Shown here piece after piece: positions 22,866 through 31,284 of a stretch of DNA of 64,000 bases. Both the position numbers and the translations under genes were made by a program. This DNA is from an uncultured Opitutia bacterium (GTDB lineage Bacteria; Verrucomicrobiota; Verrucomicrobiia; Opitutales; Opitutaceae): contig CAIRTK010000001.1 of assembly GCA_903881475.1 (NCBI GenBank), positions 1-64,000 of the forward strand, given 5' to 3'. Position 1 is the stretch's first letter; each line of letters starts with the position of its first letter. The notes beneath the pieces are model-generated. The model had not been told where the DNA came from. It searched no databases and saw nothing but the letters and a program-made list of their open reading frames with translations.

Positions 22866-24773
22866 ATGGACGACACGCCCGCCAAGGAAAATCCCGCGAA
22901 GGATTTCAACAAACTCGACCTGAGCCAGCTTCAGGGATTCAGCTTCGGCACCCAATGGGCCCAAGACAAGACGTCCGCGCCTGAATCGCGTGAACCGCGC
23001 GGGGACCGTCCGCCCCGCGAGGGCGGCGACCGCCGCGACACCCCGCGCGACCGCCGCGCCTTCCGCAAGCCCACCGGTCCCGTGACCGGCGGTCCGGAAG
23101 GCCGTCCGGCGGACGCCGGCGCGGGCGAGCGCCGCGAATATCCCGGCGGGGACCGCCGGCAGACCGGCGACCGTCGCCAGGCTTACCAAGGCGGCCCCGG
23201 CCCGCGCCGCGACGGCCCGGCTGGAGGCGAGCGCAGTTCGCGCTATCCCGACCGCGGTGAGCCGCAGGATCGCGGCCCGTATGACAGCCCGTATTTCAGC
23301 GCGACGTTCTATCCCGAGGACACCAGCTTCAACGCGCTCGCCAAGACCATCCGCTCCTCCTGCCGCACGATCGAGCTGTTCGAGATCGCGCGCACGGTGA
23401 TCGACAAGCTCGACCGTTTCGTCGTGGTGCTGACCCGCAAGCCCGCGGGCGCGCCCGACGCCAAGCCCGCGCCGCTCTACATTTCCGTGCCAGATGGCCT
23501 GCCCTTCGAGAGCGAGGAGGCGGCCATCGCCCACGTGCTGGGCACGCATCTCGACAAGTTCTTTGACCGGGCCGAGGCGGAGATTGAGCCGCCGAAGGGG
23601 AATTTCCTGGTCATCAACAAGTGCACCGTCACGGGCGAGCTGCTCGGGCCGCCGAATTACCACCGCTACAACCAGATCGTGCAGCAGCATCACACGGCGA
23701 AGATCCGCGGCATGTCGCTCGAGGCCTACCGCAATCGCATCGAGACCATCCGCGATCCCGAGGTCGTGGCCCAATGGCTCGAGAAGATGAAGAAGACCAC
23801 GCGCTACACGTGGAAACCCGCCGGCAAACCCGCGAAGCCCGCGGTGGCGGCCCCAACCGAGGCGCCAGCCGCCTCCGAACCGGCCGCGGAACCGCCCGCG
23901 AGCCCCGCAGAGGCGCCGGCGGCCGAAGCCCCGGTCGTGGAGACGGCGGCCCCGGCCACACCCGAGGCCGTGACCCCGGCCCCGGCCGAACCCGCAGCCG
24001 CGGACGCCCTGACCTTTGATACGTTCGAGGAAGCCCGCACCTATCTGCTCGCCCAGGCCAAGGACAAGCTGGTGCGCCAGACCGATTCCGCGCGCTTCCA
24101 CGGCAAGATTGCCGAGCAACTGCCCGACGGTGAAATCCGCCGTGCGACCGAAGGCGCGCTGGAACGCCAGCGCCGCTTCCCGCTCGACACCGCCAACGCC
24201 CTGCGCGGCCGGCTGCGGCGCGAGCGGTTCACCATCTTCAAGAAGGGCTCGAAGGGCGTCTCCTACGTGTGCGCGGTGAAGCGCAAATTCCGCGTGCCTG
24301 GCCAGACCTTCGCCGACAGCATCGGCGCGCTCATCTCGTTCATCGAGGCGCACCCGATGATCAAGGCGAGCGAACTCTCCACGCAGTTTCTTGGGATCAA
24401 GGTTTCGGCGCCGGTCAAGGCCGCGCCGTCCACCGACACCCCGCCCGCGCCCGTCGAGCCGGTGCTCACCATCGAGGAGCGCACGAAGCTTTCCCGGATG
24501 CAGGGCGACCTGCGCTGGCTCGTGACCGAGGGCTATGTGACCGAGTTCATCGACGGCCGGCTGTTTGCCGCCCCGCCCATGGCCGAGGCGCGCAAGAAGG
24601 AAGTCGAGTCCGAGGAGCACGATCCGGAGAATTTCCCGGAAGCGCCGCCTTCGGTCGCGCCGTTTGAGGCCCCGCCCGCGGTCGCCGCGGCTCCGGCCGC
24701 CGAACCCGCGGTGGAACTGCCCGCGCCATCGGCCGAGGCGCCCGCCCCGGAAGCACCGACCCACACGGACTGA
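22866..24773 (+). CDS. Large low-complexity hypothetical protein (Arg/Gly-rich N-terminus)
   Basis: 635 aa, function unknown. Residues 1 to about 140 are disordered and Arg/Gly/Asp/Pro-rich (REPRGDRPPREGGDRRDTPRD), like RGG tails of RNA-binding proteins. A conserved-looking domain follows (about 143-318: FYPEDTSFNALAKTIRSSCRTIELFEIARTVIDKLDRF ... FLVINKCTVTGELLGPPNYHRYNQIVQQHH). Next come an Ala/Pro/Glu linker, a second domain (about 385-560, including FTIFKKGSKGVSYVCAVKRKFRVPG and a winged-helix-like RTKLSRMQGDLRWLVTEGYVTEFIDGRLF), and an acidic Ala/Pro tail. The context (tRNA upstream) and the RGG-like region suggest, but do not show, RNA binding. Confidence 0.85.
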   Translation: MDDTPAKENPAKDFNKLDLSQLQGFSFGTQWAQDKTSAPESREPRGDRPPREGGDRRDTPRDRRAFRKPTGPVTGGPEGRPADAGAGERREYPGGDRRQTGDRRQAYQGGPGPRRDGPAGGERSSRYPDRGEPQDRGPYDSPYFSATFYPEDTSFNALAKTIRSSCRTIELFEIARTVIDKLDRFVVVLTRKPAGAPDAKPAPLYISVPDGLPFESEEAAIAHVLGTHLDKFFDRAEAEIEPPKGNFLVINKCTVTGELLGPPNYHRYNQIVQQHHTAKIRGMSLEAYRNRIETIRDPEVVAQWLEKMKKTTRYTWKPAGKPAKPAVAAPTEAPAASEPAAEPPASPAEAPAAEAPVVETAAPATPEAVTPAPAEPAAADALTFDTFEEARTYLLAQAKDKLVRQTDSARFHGKIAEQLPDGEIRRATEGALERQRRFPLDTANALRGRLRRERFTIFKKGSKGVSYVCAVKRKFRVPGQTFADSIGALISFIEAHPMIKASELSTQFLGIKVSAPVKAAPSTDTPPAPVEPVLTIEERTKLSRMQGDLRWLVTEGYVTEFIDGRLFAAPPMAEARKKEVESEEHDPENFPEAPPSVAPFEAPPAVAAAPAAEPAVELPAPSAEAPAPEAPTHTD

Positions 24774-24786
24774 GCCGCCCCGCGCC

Positions 24787-25245
24787 ATGCGCCCGGTTCC
24801 CTCCCTGGCGGAGGTTGAGGCTTATCTGCACCAGCACATCCCGCTTTCCGCGGACATGGGCGTGCGCGTCGTGGCCTGCGATGCCGCGGGCGCGACGCTG
24901 CGGGCGCCATTGGCTCCCAACATCAACCACCATGCCACCGTGTTTGGCGGCAGCGCCTCGGCGGTGTCCATTCTCTCGGCGTGGACCTACCTGTATTTCG
25001 TGCTGCGTCGGGCCGGCCACACCTCGCGGCTCGTGATCCAGCACAATACGATGGATTATCTGCTGCCCATCACCGGCGCGTTCGAGGCGAGGTGCCCGGG
25101 CGTCCCGCCGGCGCACTTCGAACGGTTTCTCCGCACGCTGGACCGCCATGGCAAGGCCCGCGTGACGCTCACGGCGGAGCTGCTATGCGATGGCCGGAAA
25201 GCCGCGGCGTTTACCGGCGACTACGTCGCGGTCCGGGGAAGCTGA
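24787..25245 (+). CDS. Hotdog-fold thioesterase, YiiD C-terminal type
   Basis: 152 aa. The sequence LAEVEAYLHQHIPLSADMGVRVVACDAAGATLRAPLAPNINHHATVFGGSASAVSILSAWTYLYFVLR shows the hotdog pattern, with the NHHATVFGGS segment on the central helix typical of the putative thioesterase domain at the C-terminus of YiiD. It would hydrolyse an acyl-thioester; the substrate is unknown. The ATG at 24787 lies 13 bp after the preceding stop, suggesting co-transcription. Confidence 0.82.
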   Translation: MRPVPSLAEVEAYLHQHIPLSADMGVRVVACDAAGATLRAPLAPNINHHATVFGGSASAVSILSAWTYLYFVLRRAGHTSRLVIQHNTMDYLLPITGAFEARCPGVPPAHFERFLRTLDRHGKARVTLTAELLCDGRKAAAFTGDYVAVRGS

Positions 25246-25262
25246 GGAAGGGCAGACTGAGT

Positions 25263-25361
25263 TTAACCGCAAAGGCGCGAAGAGAGCGAAGTCCGGATGG
25301 AAGAAAGGCAGCTGTGATTAATTTCAGGACCTTGGTTTGCCCTTCGCGTCTTTGCGGTTAA
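25263..25361. repeat. F-type inverted repeat F2
   Basis: TTAACCGCAAAGGCGCGAAG (25263-25282) is inverted at 25342-25361 with one mismatch. The spacer contains GTCCGGATGGAAGAAAG, shared with F1. It fills the gap between the convergent thioesterase and tsaE genes. Confidence 0.8.
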
Positions 25362-25368
25362 TTCCAAC

Positions 25369-25860
25369 TCAGCGCAGCCGGAGGGTGTGCCGCTCATCGG
25401 GGGCGATGCCGAGTTCGAGGTGCAGGGCGCCGGCGGGCAGCCACGCGGCGATTTTGTCGGGCCACTCGACGGCGAGGCACCACGGCGACACCAGGAAATC
25501 CTCCAGCAGCAGGTCCTCGATTTCCCGGGCGCTTTCCAGCCGGTAGGCGTCGAGATGCACGAGGGTGCGCGAGGCCGGCCCGGCTTCGCCCGGATTGGCC
25601 CCGCCGTGGGATTTTTGCCGCTCCCGGCCGGGAGCACGATGGACCGTGTAGATGTTGAAGGTGGGGCTGGTCACGGGCTCGGTGAGACCGAAGCCGCGGG
25701 CGAGGCCTTGGACGAAGGTCGTTTTGCCGACGCCGAGATTGCCGTGCAGGGCGAGCGTGGTGTCGGCCGGCAGCCCGGCGGCGAGTTCCGCGGCAAGTGC
25801 CTGGGTTTCGGCGGCCGAGGCGGTGGTAACGCCGGCCCGGAGTTGCTCCAGGATCGTCAT
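25369..25860 (-). CDS. tsaE: tRNA N6-threonylcarbamoyladenosine biosynthesis ATPase TsaE
   Basis: P-loop ATPase partner of TsaBCD in t6A37 formation on ANN-decoding tRNAs. The 163-aa protein has Walker A GNLGVGKTTFVQGLARGFG, SPTFNIYTVH, HLDAYRLE and VEWPDKI. Some 20 residues (PGRERQKSHGGANPGEAGPA) are inserted between SPTFNIYTVH and LVHLDAYRL relative to usual TsaE. That DNA contains a perfect 16-bp palindrome at 25620-25635. Start ATG 25860 precedes the family-like MTILEQL. Confidence 0.93.
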   Translation of the reverse strand: MTILEQLRAGVTTASAAETQALAAELAAGLPADTTLALHGNLGVGKTTFVQGLARGFGLTEPVTSPTFNIYTVHRAPGRERQKSHGGANPGEAGPASRTLVHLDAYRLESAREIEDLLLEDFLVSPWCLAVEWPDKIAAWLPAGALHLELGIAPDERHTLRLR

Positions 25861-25869
25861 GGGCGGGGG

Positions 25870-25984
25870 TTGGCCACGAAATGGCACGAGGACATGTGGG
25901 CTCCGGATCGAATCTCCCGCGCGCCTATCGGCGCAATGGCGACGTCTTCGCAGTCCCGGTACCCTTGGGCCTCATTGTGGCCAA
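25870..25984. repeat. Long palindromic element A5
   Basis: It begins TTGGCCACGAAATGGCACGA and ends GGGCCTCATTGTGGCCAA. The centre is GCGCCTATCGGCGC, one base from perfect. It lies between the thiL stop and the tsaE start, both on the minus strand. Confidence 0.9.
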
Positions 25985-26002
25985 CCCATTCCGGAGTTTT
26001 CA

Positions 26003-26947
26003 TCAGGAGCGCCGGGATCCCTTCAGGTGTTCATAGCCGTGGAACTTGGTCAGGTTCACGATGCCGGGCGGACTATTTCCCGGGGAAACAAACCGGCCGA
26101 TCTGCGTAAGCCGAGTGCGCGGGAAGGCGCGCCGCCAGGCGCGTTCGAAGCCGGTGGGATCGGTCCGGGCGGCGAGGGCGAACACGAGTTCGTAGTCTTC
26201 GCCGTCACCGAGGGCGGCGGCCACCGTGCCACCGGGGCGGAGCGGCAGACTGCCGGGCAGGAGGGCGGGCAGGGCGCCGGGAGGAGTCAGGGCGCGCAGA
26301 TCCTTCGCCAGACCGTCGCTGAGATCCATCATGGCGCGGACGCCAGTCTGGCGGGCCAGCCACGCACCCTCGGCGAGCCGCGGGGTGAACCGATAGTGAT
26401 GTCCGCTGCGCAGGCTGCCGCCCAGCCGGCCCGTGACGTAAATCCAATCACCGGCCCGCGCGCCGGTGCGTGTCACGATCCGCCGGCCTGAGGCGGTGCC
26501 GACCAAGGTGAGGCTGGCGGCGATGATCCCATCGGCCTGGGCGATGTCCCCGCCGACAATGGGCACGCGGTAGTGACGGGCGCAGGCGGCGAGACCGCGG
26601 TAAAATTGCTCCAGCCACTTCCGGCTCACGCCGGCGTCGAGCGTGAGGGCGAGCACGGCGGCGGTGGGCCGGCCGCCCATCGCCGCGAGGTCGCTGAGGT
26701 TGCGCTTGAGCAGCTTCGCGCCGACCGCGCGCGGCGGCACCGTGTCGTCGAAGTGCCGCCCATAAATGACAGGATCCACGGTGATGAGCCGGCGGCCGCG
26801 CGCGGCGGGCAGCACGGCACAATCGTCGCCGATGCCAAACGGAGCGCGGGGCGACGCGGATCCGAGCCAGCGGCGGATGGCGGCAATGAGTTTTTCCTCG
26901 CCGAGGGCCGAGACGGAGTCCGCGTGATGTCGGGTGAAAGGATGCAC
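26003..26947 (-). CDS. thiL: Thiamine-monophosphate kinase
   Basis: It phosphorylates thiamine monophosphate to the diphosphate cofactor. 314 aa in the AIR-synthase-like fold: GIGDDCAVLP near the N-terminus, ITVDPVIYGRHFDD, LLKRNLSDLAAMGGRPTAAVL, PIVGGDIAQAD, VTGRLGGS, MMDLSDGLAKDLRAL and DGEDYELVFAL. Transcription would run on through element A5 into tsaE. Confidence 0.95.
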   Translation of the reverse strand: MHPFTRHHADSVSALGEEKLIAAIRRWLGSASPRAPFGIGDDCAVLPAARGRRLITVDPVIYGRHFDDTVPPRAVGAKLLKRNLSDLAAMGGRPTAAVLALTLDAGVSRKWLEQFYRGLAACARHYRVPIVGGDIAQADGIIAASLTLVGTASGRRIVTRTGARAGDWIYVTGRLGGSLRSGHHYRFTPRLAEGAWLARQTGVRAMMDLSDGLAKDLRALTPPGALPALLPGSLPLRPGGTVAAALGDGEDYELVFALAARTDPTGFERAWRRAFPRTRLTQIGRFVSPGNSPPGIVNLTKFHGYEHLKGSRRS

Positions 26948-27072
26948 GATAAGATCCAGTGCGTTTTAACCGCTAATGAGCGCTAATCTACACTAATGGG
27001 AAAACAAGGAACTGACCTCGGGGATGATGAGTGGAAATGAGCGAAGAGCAGCGGTCAATGGATGCTCCGAGC

Positions 27073-27885
27073 TCAGGTGTCCACGCCGGCGAGGGTGAGT
27101 AGCGCGGCGGTGAGGTTGAAAAGGGCGTGCGCGACCATGGTGGTGCTGATGCGGCCGGTCCGCTCGTAAGCCAGGGAGAAGACCACGCCGAGGGCCACGA
27201 GGGGCGCGAAGCTGGCCAGGTTGGAGTGCAGGGCGCCAAAGAGGAGGGCCGGCAGTAGCAGCGCCGCCCACCGCGTCAGCCGGGTGCGCACAAACCGGAA
27301 GATCCCGGCGCGGAAGATCAGTTCCTCGGTGACGGGGGCGATGCCGATAGCGCAGAGGAGCAGCCCTGTGACGGTTGGCAGGTCGTGGGAACGGAGCAGG
27401 AGGTCGATGGCATCCTGTTTCGGGGCCGGGATGTGGCAGACCTTGAGCAGGGCCTCCCAGATCAGGCTGGTGACCAGCACGACCGGCAGGGCGACCAGAT
27501 AGGTGGCTGCGCCGGCCAGCAGCGGGTTGAAGGCCGCCGTTGGCGGTGAGGGTGGAATCGCGTGCCGGCCAAAGCTGAGTTTGAACACCAGCACGCCGGC
27601 GAGCAGGCCGAGTTGGAAAGCAGCCGTGCCAAGGACCACGCGGAGGTCGTTGGTCAGCGCGTGATGCCTGAACCACAGCCCGGCGGCGTACGGCGCGAGG
27701 ATACCGCCGCAAATTGCCATCCAGAGGAACAGGAAAAAATCTGTCGCTGAAACGTCCCACGCGGGCAACCCGGCGGGCGCGCGGCGCGCGGCCGGGCTCA
27801 GTCCCAGCCGCCACAGCAGGAACAGGCCGCCGATCAGCAGGACGTACTGGGCGGCCTCGACGGCGGAGGAAACGGCGGGAGACAT
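27073..27885 (-). CDS. CPBP-family intramembrane metalloprotease
   Basis: 270 aa with about seven hydrophobic segments. The CPBP (Abi/CAAX) motifs are EELIFRAGIFRFVR (EExxxR), FGALHSNL (FxxxH) and HALFN. Substrates of bacterial CPBP proteins range from prenylated peptides to bacteriocin precursors and none can be inferred here. A second frame on the same strand overlaps it but lacks membrane segments and is a shadow. Its start follows GGAGCCC-ATG. Confidence 0.9.
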   Translation of the reverse strand: MSPAVSSAVEAAQYVLLIGGLFLLWRLGLSPAARRAPAGLPAWDVSATDFFLFLWMAICGGILAPYAAGLWFRHHALTNDLRVVLGTAAFQLGLLAGVLVFKLSFGRHAIPPSPPTAAFNPLLAGAATYLVALPVVLVTSLIWEALLKVCHIPAPKQDAIDLLLRSHDLPTVTGLLLCAIGIAPVTEELIFRAGIFRFVRTRLTRWAALLLPALLFGALHSNLASFAPLVALGVVFSLAYERTGRISTTMVAHALFNLTAALLTLAGVDT

Positions 27886-28005
27886 GGGCTCCCAGTGCGA
27901 AGGAAAACCTCGGGTCGCGCAACGCCAAGTGCGGGGTCGCGGGTCATTCGTTCCGGATTGTCATCACGAAGGTCACGAAGAGCACGAAGGCCGAGCCATC
28001 GGAAG

Positions 28006-28120
28006 TTAGCCGCAAAGAGACACAAAATTTCCGGGGCTCCGGCTCGAATCTCCCGCGCGCCTATAGGCGCAATCGAGACTCCTCCGAAGCCCCTGTACCC
28101 TTGTGCCTTTTTGTGGCCAA
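28006..28120. repeat. Long palindromic element A6
   Basis: It starts TTAGCCGCAAAGAGACACAA, has the perfect centre GCGCCTATAGGCGC (28057-28070) and ends GTGCCTTTTTGTGGCCAA. It lies between pyrC and the CPBP gene. A short run of ACGAAGGTCACGAAGAGCACG-type units (27966-27990) precedes it. Confidence 0.9.
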
Positions 28121-28162
28121 CCCTCCGGGATTTACGGGCAGAGCGTAGTGTGCTCTTCGCGG

Positions 28163-29452
28163 TTAAACAATCCGGCCGCGGTCGAAGACGATCCGGCCGT
28201 CGACGATGGTCGTCTTGACGCGGCCGGTCAGGGTCCGGCCGTGCCAGGGAGAGTTGCTCGACTTGCTGAAACCGGCCTTGGCGTCGTAGCGCCATTTTTC
28301 CGCCGGATCAAAGAGGCACAGGTCGGCCGCGGCACCCGCGCTGAGTGATCCGGCGGGCAGACCGAGGATGCGCGCGGGCTGGCGGGTCATGAGGTCGACG
28401 ACGTGGGCGAGCTTGAACTTGTTCTGCCGCACGAGCACGTCGAGCGCGACGGCCAGCGCGGTCTCGAGGCCGAGGATGCCGTTGGGCGCGTAGTCGAACT
28501 CTTTGTCCTTCTCGTAGTCGGTGTGGGGCGCGTGGTCGGTCGAGATGCAGTCGAGCGTGCCGTCGCGCAGGCCGGCGATGATCGCGCGGCGGTCGGCCGC
28601 GGTGCGCAGCGGCGGGTTCATCTTGAAGTTCGTGTCGTAGGTCCCGAGCTCGTCGTCGGTGAACGCGAGGTGGTGCGGCGTGGCCTCGGCCGTGATCTTC
28701 ACCCCGCGGGTCTTGGCGCGGCGGATGATGCCGACGGAATAGCGCGACGAGATGTGCTGCAGGTGGAGGTGAGCGCCGGTGTACTCCGAGAGGATGACGT
28801 CGCGGGCGACGATGATGTCCTCGGCGGCGTGCGGCCAGCCACGGAGGCCGAGCCGGGTCGAGACGGCGCCCTCATTCATGACCGCGCCCTGGGTGAGCGA
28901 CGCGTCCTGGCAGTGGTCCATGATCGGCAGGTCGAACATCTTGGCGTACTCGCAGGCGCGGCGCATGAGCTCATTGCTCTGCACGCAGTCGCCGTCGTCG
29001 GTGAGGGCGACGACGCCCGCGCGCTTCAGCGAGCCGAAGGGGGCGAGGGCGGCGCCCTTCTGGCCGACGGTGATGCAGCCGGTGGGGAGGACCTTGATGA
29101 CGGCGTCGCGGCGGGTGGCGTCGTTGATGAACTGGATCGTGCCGGCGTTGTCGGCGACGGGCGCGGTGTTGGGCATGCACACGACGGTCGTAAAACCGCC
29201 CGCCGCGGCGGCGCGGGAGCCGGTGGCGATGGTTTCCTTGTGCGTCTGGCCGGGCTCGCGGAAGTGGACGTGGATGTCGACGAGCCCGGGGCAGGCGACG
29301 AGGCCCTTGGCGTCAATCTTCCGGGCGGACTTCTTTGCCGCGGCGGAAAGCGAGGCGACAAACTTGCCGTCGGCGATGAACACATCGCCGGTGGCATTGC
29401 GCTTGGCGGCGGGGTCGATGACGAGGGCGTTTTTGATCCAGAGGGAGGGCAT
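28163..29452 (-). CDS. pyrC: Dihydroorotase
   Basis: It cyclises carbamoyl-aspartate to dihydroorotate. The 429-aa amidohydrolase has DIHVHFREPGQTHKE (metal ligands), MPNTAPVADN, DHCQDASLTQGAVMNEG, HLQHISSRYSVG, EATPHHLAFTD and STDHAPH, the arrangement of the type I (PyrC/CAD-like) class. The ATG at 29452 gives the family N-terminus (MPSLWIKNALVIDP); the upstream frame is E-type repeat. Third gene of pyrR-pyrB-pyrC. Confidence 0.97.
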   Translation of the reverse strand: MPSLWIKNALVIDPAAKRNATGDVFIADGKFVASLSAAAKKSARKIDAKGLVACPGLVDIHVHFREPGQTHKETIATGSRAAAAGGFTTVVCMPNTAPVADNAGTIQFINDATRRDAVIKVLPTGCITVGQKGAALAPFGSLKRAGVVALTDDGDCVQSNELMRRACEYAKMFDLPIMDHCQDASLTQGAVMNEGAVSTRLGLRGWPHAAEDIIVARDVILSEYTGAHLHLQHISSRYSVGIIRRAKTRGVKITAEATPHHLAFTDDELGTYDTNFKMNPPLRTAADRRAIIAGLRDGTLDCISTDHAPHTDYEKDKEFDYAPNGILGLETALAVALDVLVRQNKFKLAHVVDLMTRQPARILGLPAGSLSAGAAADLCLFDPAEKWRYDAKAGFSKSSNSPWHGRTLTGRVKTTIVDGRIVFDRGRIV

Positions 29453-29465
29453 GAGAGTCAAAGCA

Positions 29466-29634
29466 CGAAGCACGAAGCACGAAACTCGAAGCTCGAAATC
29501 CGAAATCCGAAACCGGGAACACGAAATTGGAGTGAAGCTCCGGATTTGGGGAGTAGGGGAGCGGTTGGCCACGTGATCAGGAAATGGCTCATTGGAATTT
29601 CATTCGAGTTTCGGGTTTGGACCTTCGGGTTTCC
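29466..29634. repeat. E-type repeat pair between pyrB and pyrC
   Basis: The left block (29466-29510) is built from CGAAGCACGAAGCACGAAAC-like units followed by TCGAAATCCGAAATCCGAAA. The right block (29597-29634) is the loose inverse (TTTCATTCGAGTTTCGGGTT). It is low in GC and occupies most of the pyrB-pyrC gap. Confidence 0.7.
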
Positions 29635-29639
29635 TGGGC

Positions 29640-30593
29640 TCATCGCGGGTCCGCCCCGGCGTAGACATTCTCCGGCTGGCCGCCCAGGCAGAGATACAGC
29701 GCGGCCATGCGGACGGCGATGCCGTTGGTGACCTGCTCGAGGATCACGCTGCGCTCGCCGTCGGCGAGCTCGCTGTCGATCTCGACGCCGCGGTTGATGG
29801 GGCCGGGGTGCATGATGATTGCCTTCGGGTTGAGCCACGAGGCGCGGGTCTTGTTGAGGCCGAACATACTCGTGTACTCGCCGAGCGACGGGAAGTGGCT
29901 GCTGGCCTGGCGCTCGTGCTGGATGCGCAGGAGCATCACGACCTCGGCGTCGGCGAGGGCGGACTTCAGGTCGTGGGACACCTTCACACCGAGGTCGGTG
30001 AACCAGTGCGGCACCAGCGTGGAGGGGCCGACGAGCGTGACGGCGGCGCCCAGTTTCGTCAGCGCATGGATGTTGGAGCGGGCGACGCGGCTGAAGAGGA
30101 TGTCGCCGAGGATGACCACCTTGCGGCCCTTCAGGCTGCCGAGATGCTCCTTCATGGTGAAGGTGTCGAGGAGGCCCTGCGTCGGATGCTCGTGGGCGCC
30201 GTCGCCGGCGTTGATGACGGGGATGTTGAGGATGCGCGACAGGTAGAGCGGCGAGCCGGCGGCGGCGTGGCGGATGACGATCATGTCGGCCTGCAGGGCC
30301 TGGATGTTCTGCGCGGTGTCGCGGAGGGTCTCGCCCTTGGAGGTGCTGGAGCTGCTGCCGTCGAGGGAGATGACGTCGGCGCTGAGGCGCTTCGCGGCCA
30401 TGTCGAAGGCCATGCGGGTGCGCGTGCTGGGCTCGAGGAAGAGGTTGACGATGGTCTTGCCGCGGAGGACGGGGACCTTCTTCACGCTGCGCGAGAGGGT
30501 GCGCTTGAACGCCGCGGCGGTGGCGTGGATCTGGTCGATCTCGGCGAGGGAAAGCTCCTCGAGGGTGAGCAGGTGGCGGCGGGTCCAGGGCAT
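29640..30593 (-). CDS. pyrB: Aspartate carbamoyltransferase catalytic subunit
   Basis: It forms carbamoyl-aspartate from carbamoyl phosphate and aspartate. The 317-aa protein shows the carbamoyl-phosphate loop FLEPSTRTRMAFDMAAKRL, DGSSSSTSKGETLRDT, HPTQGLLDTFTM, GDILFSRVARSN and LLRIQHER. Its start codon shares one base with the pyrR stop (TAATG overlap), so the two are translationally coupled. No pyrI regulatory-subunit gene is nearby. Confidence 0.97.
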   Translation of the reverse strand: MPWTRRHLLTLEELSLAEIDQIHATAAAFKRTLSRSVKKVPVLRGKTIVNLFLEPSTRTRMAFDMAAKRLSADVISLDGSSSSTSKGETLRDTAQNIQALQADMIVIRHAAAGSPLYLSRILNIPVINAGDGAHEHPTQGLLDTFTMKEHLGSLKGRKVVILGDILFSRVARSNIHALTKLGAAVTLVGPSTLVPHWFTDLGVKVSHDLKSALADAEVVMLLRIQHERQASSHFPSLGEYTSMFGLNKTRASWLNPKAIIMHPGPINRGVEIDSELADGERSVILEQVTNGIAVRMAALYLCLGGQPENVYAGADPR

Positions 30594-31192
30594 TAGAGAG
30601 TGGCGGATTGCGGATGGCGGATACCGGATTTCCCAGGCTGGGCGGGCACGAGGCGAATGAGGTCGAGTTTGGGGTTCTTCGGGTGGAGCAGGACGGTGAC
30701 CTTTTCCTTTTCGCCCGGGGCGAGGGTGAGGCCGGTGTAGTCGGGGGCGACGGGGAGCAGGCGGCCGCCGCGGTCGACGAGGATGGCGAGCTCGACCTTG
30801 GCGGGGCGGCCGTGGTCGAAGAGCTCGTCGAGGGCGGCCTTGATGGTGCGGCCGGAGAACAGGACGTCGTCGACGAGGATCACGGTGGCGCCGTGGACAT
30901 CGGCGGGAATGTGCGTGGGGGCGAACTCCTTGGGGATCGGGTGGCGGCCGATGTCGTCGCGGTGGAAGGAAATGTCGAGGACGCCGGCGGTGGCTTGAAA
31001 AGCGGGGGCTTTGAAGAACTTGGAGCCCTGCGACAGGCTCAGGGTTAGCCTTCTGGCCAGCTCGACGCCGCCGTTGGCGATGCCGAGGAGCAGGAGGGGC
31101 CGGCCGGGTCCATGGCGGGTGGAAATGGCTGCGGCCAGCCGCTCGATCGCAGCGTGAATCTCCCCGGAACCAATGGTCTTGGACGTGGCCAC
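30593..31192 (-). CDS. pyrR: PyrR, bifunctional pyrimidine operon regulator / uracil phosphoribosyltransferase
   Basis: 199 aa with the PRPP-binding VILVDDVLFSGRTIKAALDEL and the PyrR-type VELAILVDRGGRLLPVAPDYTG. The last residues (GKSGIRHPQSATL) are encoded by a repeat segment that recurs upstream of phoH with 27 of 28 bases matching (30601-30628 versus 47416-47443), so the tail appears to be acquired. It starts at GTG 31192. I see no anti-terminator or PyrR-binding loop in the short leader, so the regulatory role is unproven. Confidence 0.93.
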   Translation of the reverse strand: MATSKTIGSGEIHAAIERLAAAISTRHGPGRPLLLLGIANGGVELARRLTLSLSQGSKFFKAPAFQATAGVLDISFHRDDIGRHPIPKEFAPTHIPADVHGATVILVDDVLFSGRTIKAALDELFDHGRPAKVELAILVDRGGRLLPVAPDYTGLTLAPGEKEKVTVLLHPKNPKLDLIRLVPAQPGKSGIRHPQSATL

Positions 31193-31248
31193 GTGCCCCG
31201 TTTGTGACGCCTCGCGCGAGACGAGGGAAGTTTTTTTTGAGAATTTGC

Positions 31249-31280
31249 TTGCCGTACCATCCGTACTAGTGCGACTATAA
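31249..31280 (+). promoter_or_regulatory. Candidate promoter/operator of the GntR-ABC operon
   Basis: TTGCCG (31249-31254) and GACTAT (31273-31278) are spaced 18 bp apart. A tandem CCGTACCAT/CCGTACTAG lies between them (31252-31269) and is a plausible GntR binding site. A start about seven bases after the -10 falls on the GTG at 31285, so the mRNA could be leaderless. Confidence 0.4.
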
Positions 31281-31284
31281 CAGT

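Noticed and set aside
26993-27928. Minus-strand frame overlapping the CPBP protease
   Set aside because: Arg/Pro-rich and lacking hydrophobic segments, whereas the alternative frame has all CPBP motifs.
31193-31284. PyrR-controlled attenuator upstream of pyrR
   Set aside because: Only 92 bp separate pyrR from the divergent GntR gene, and no antiterminator/terminator pair or PyrR-binding loop is visible.
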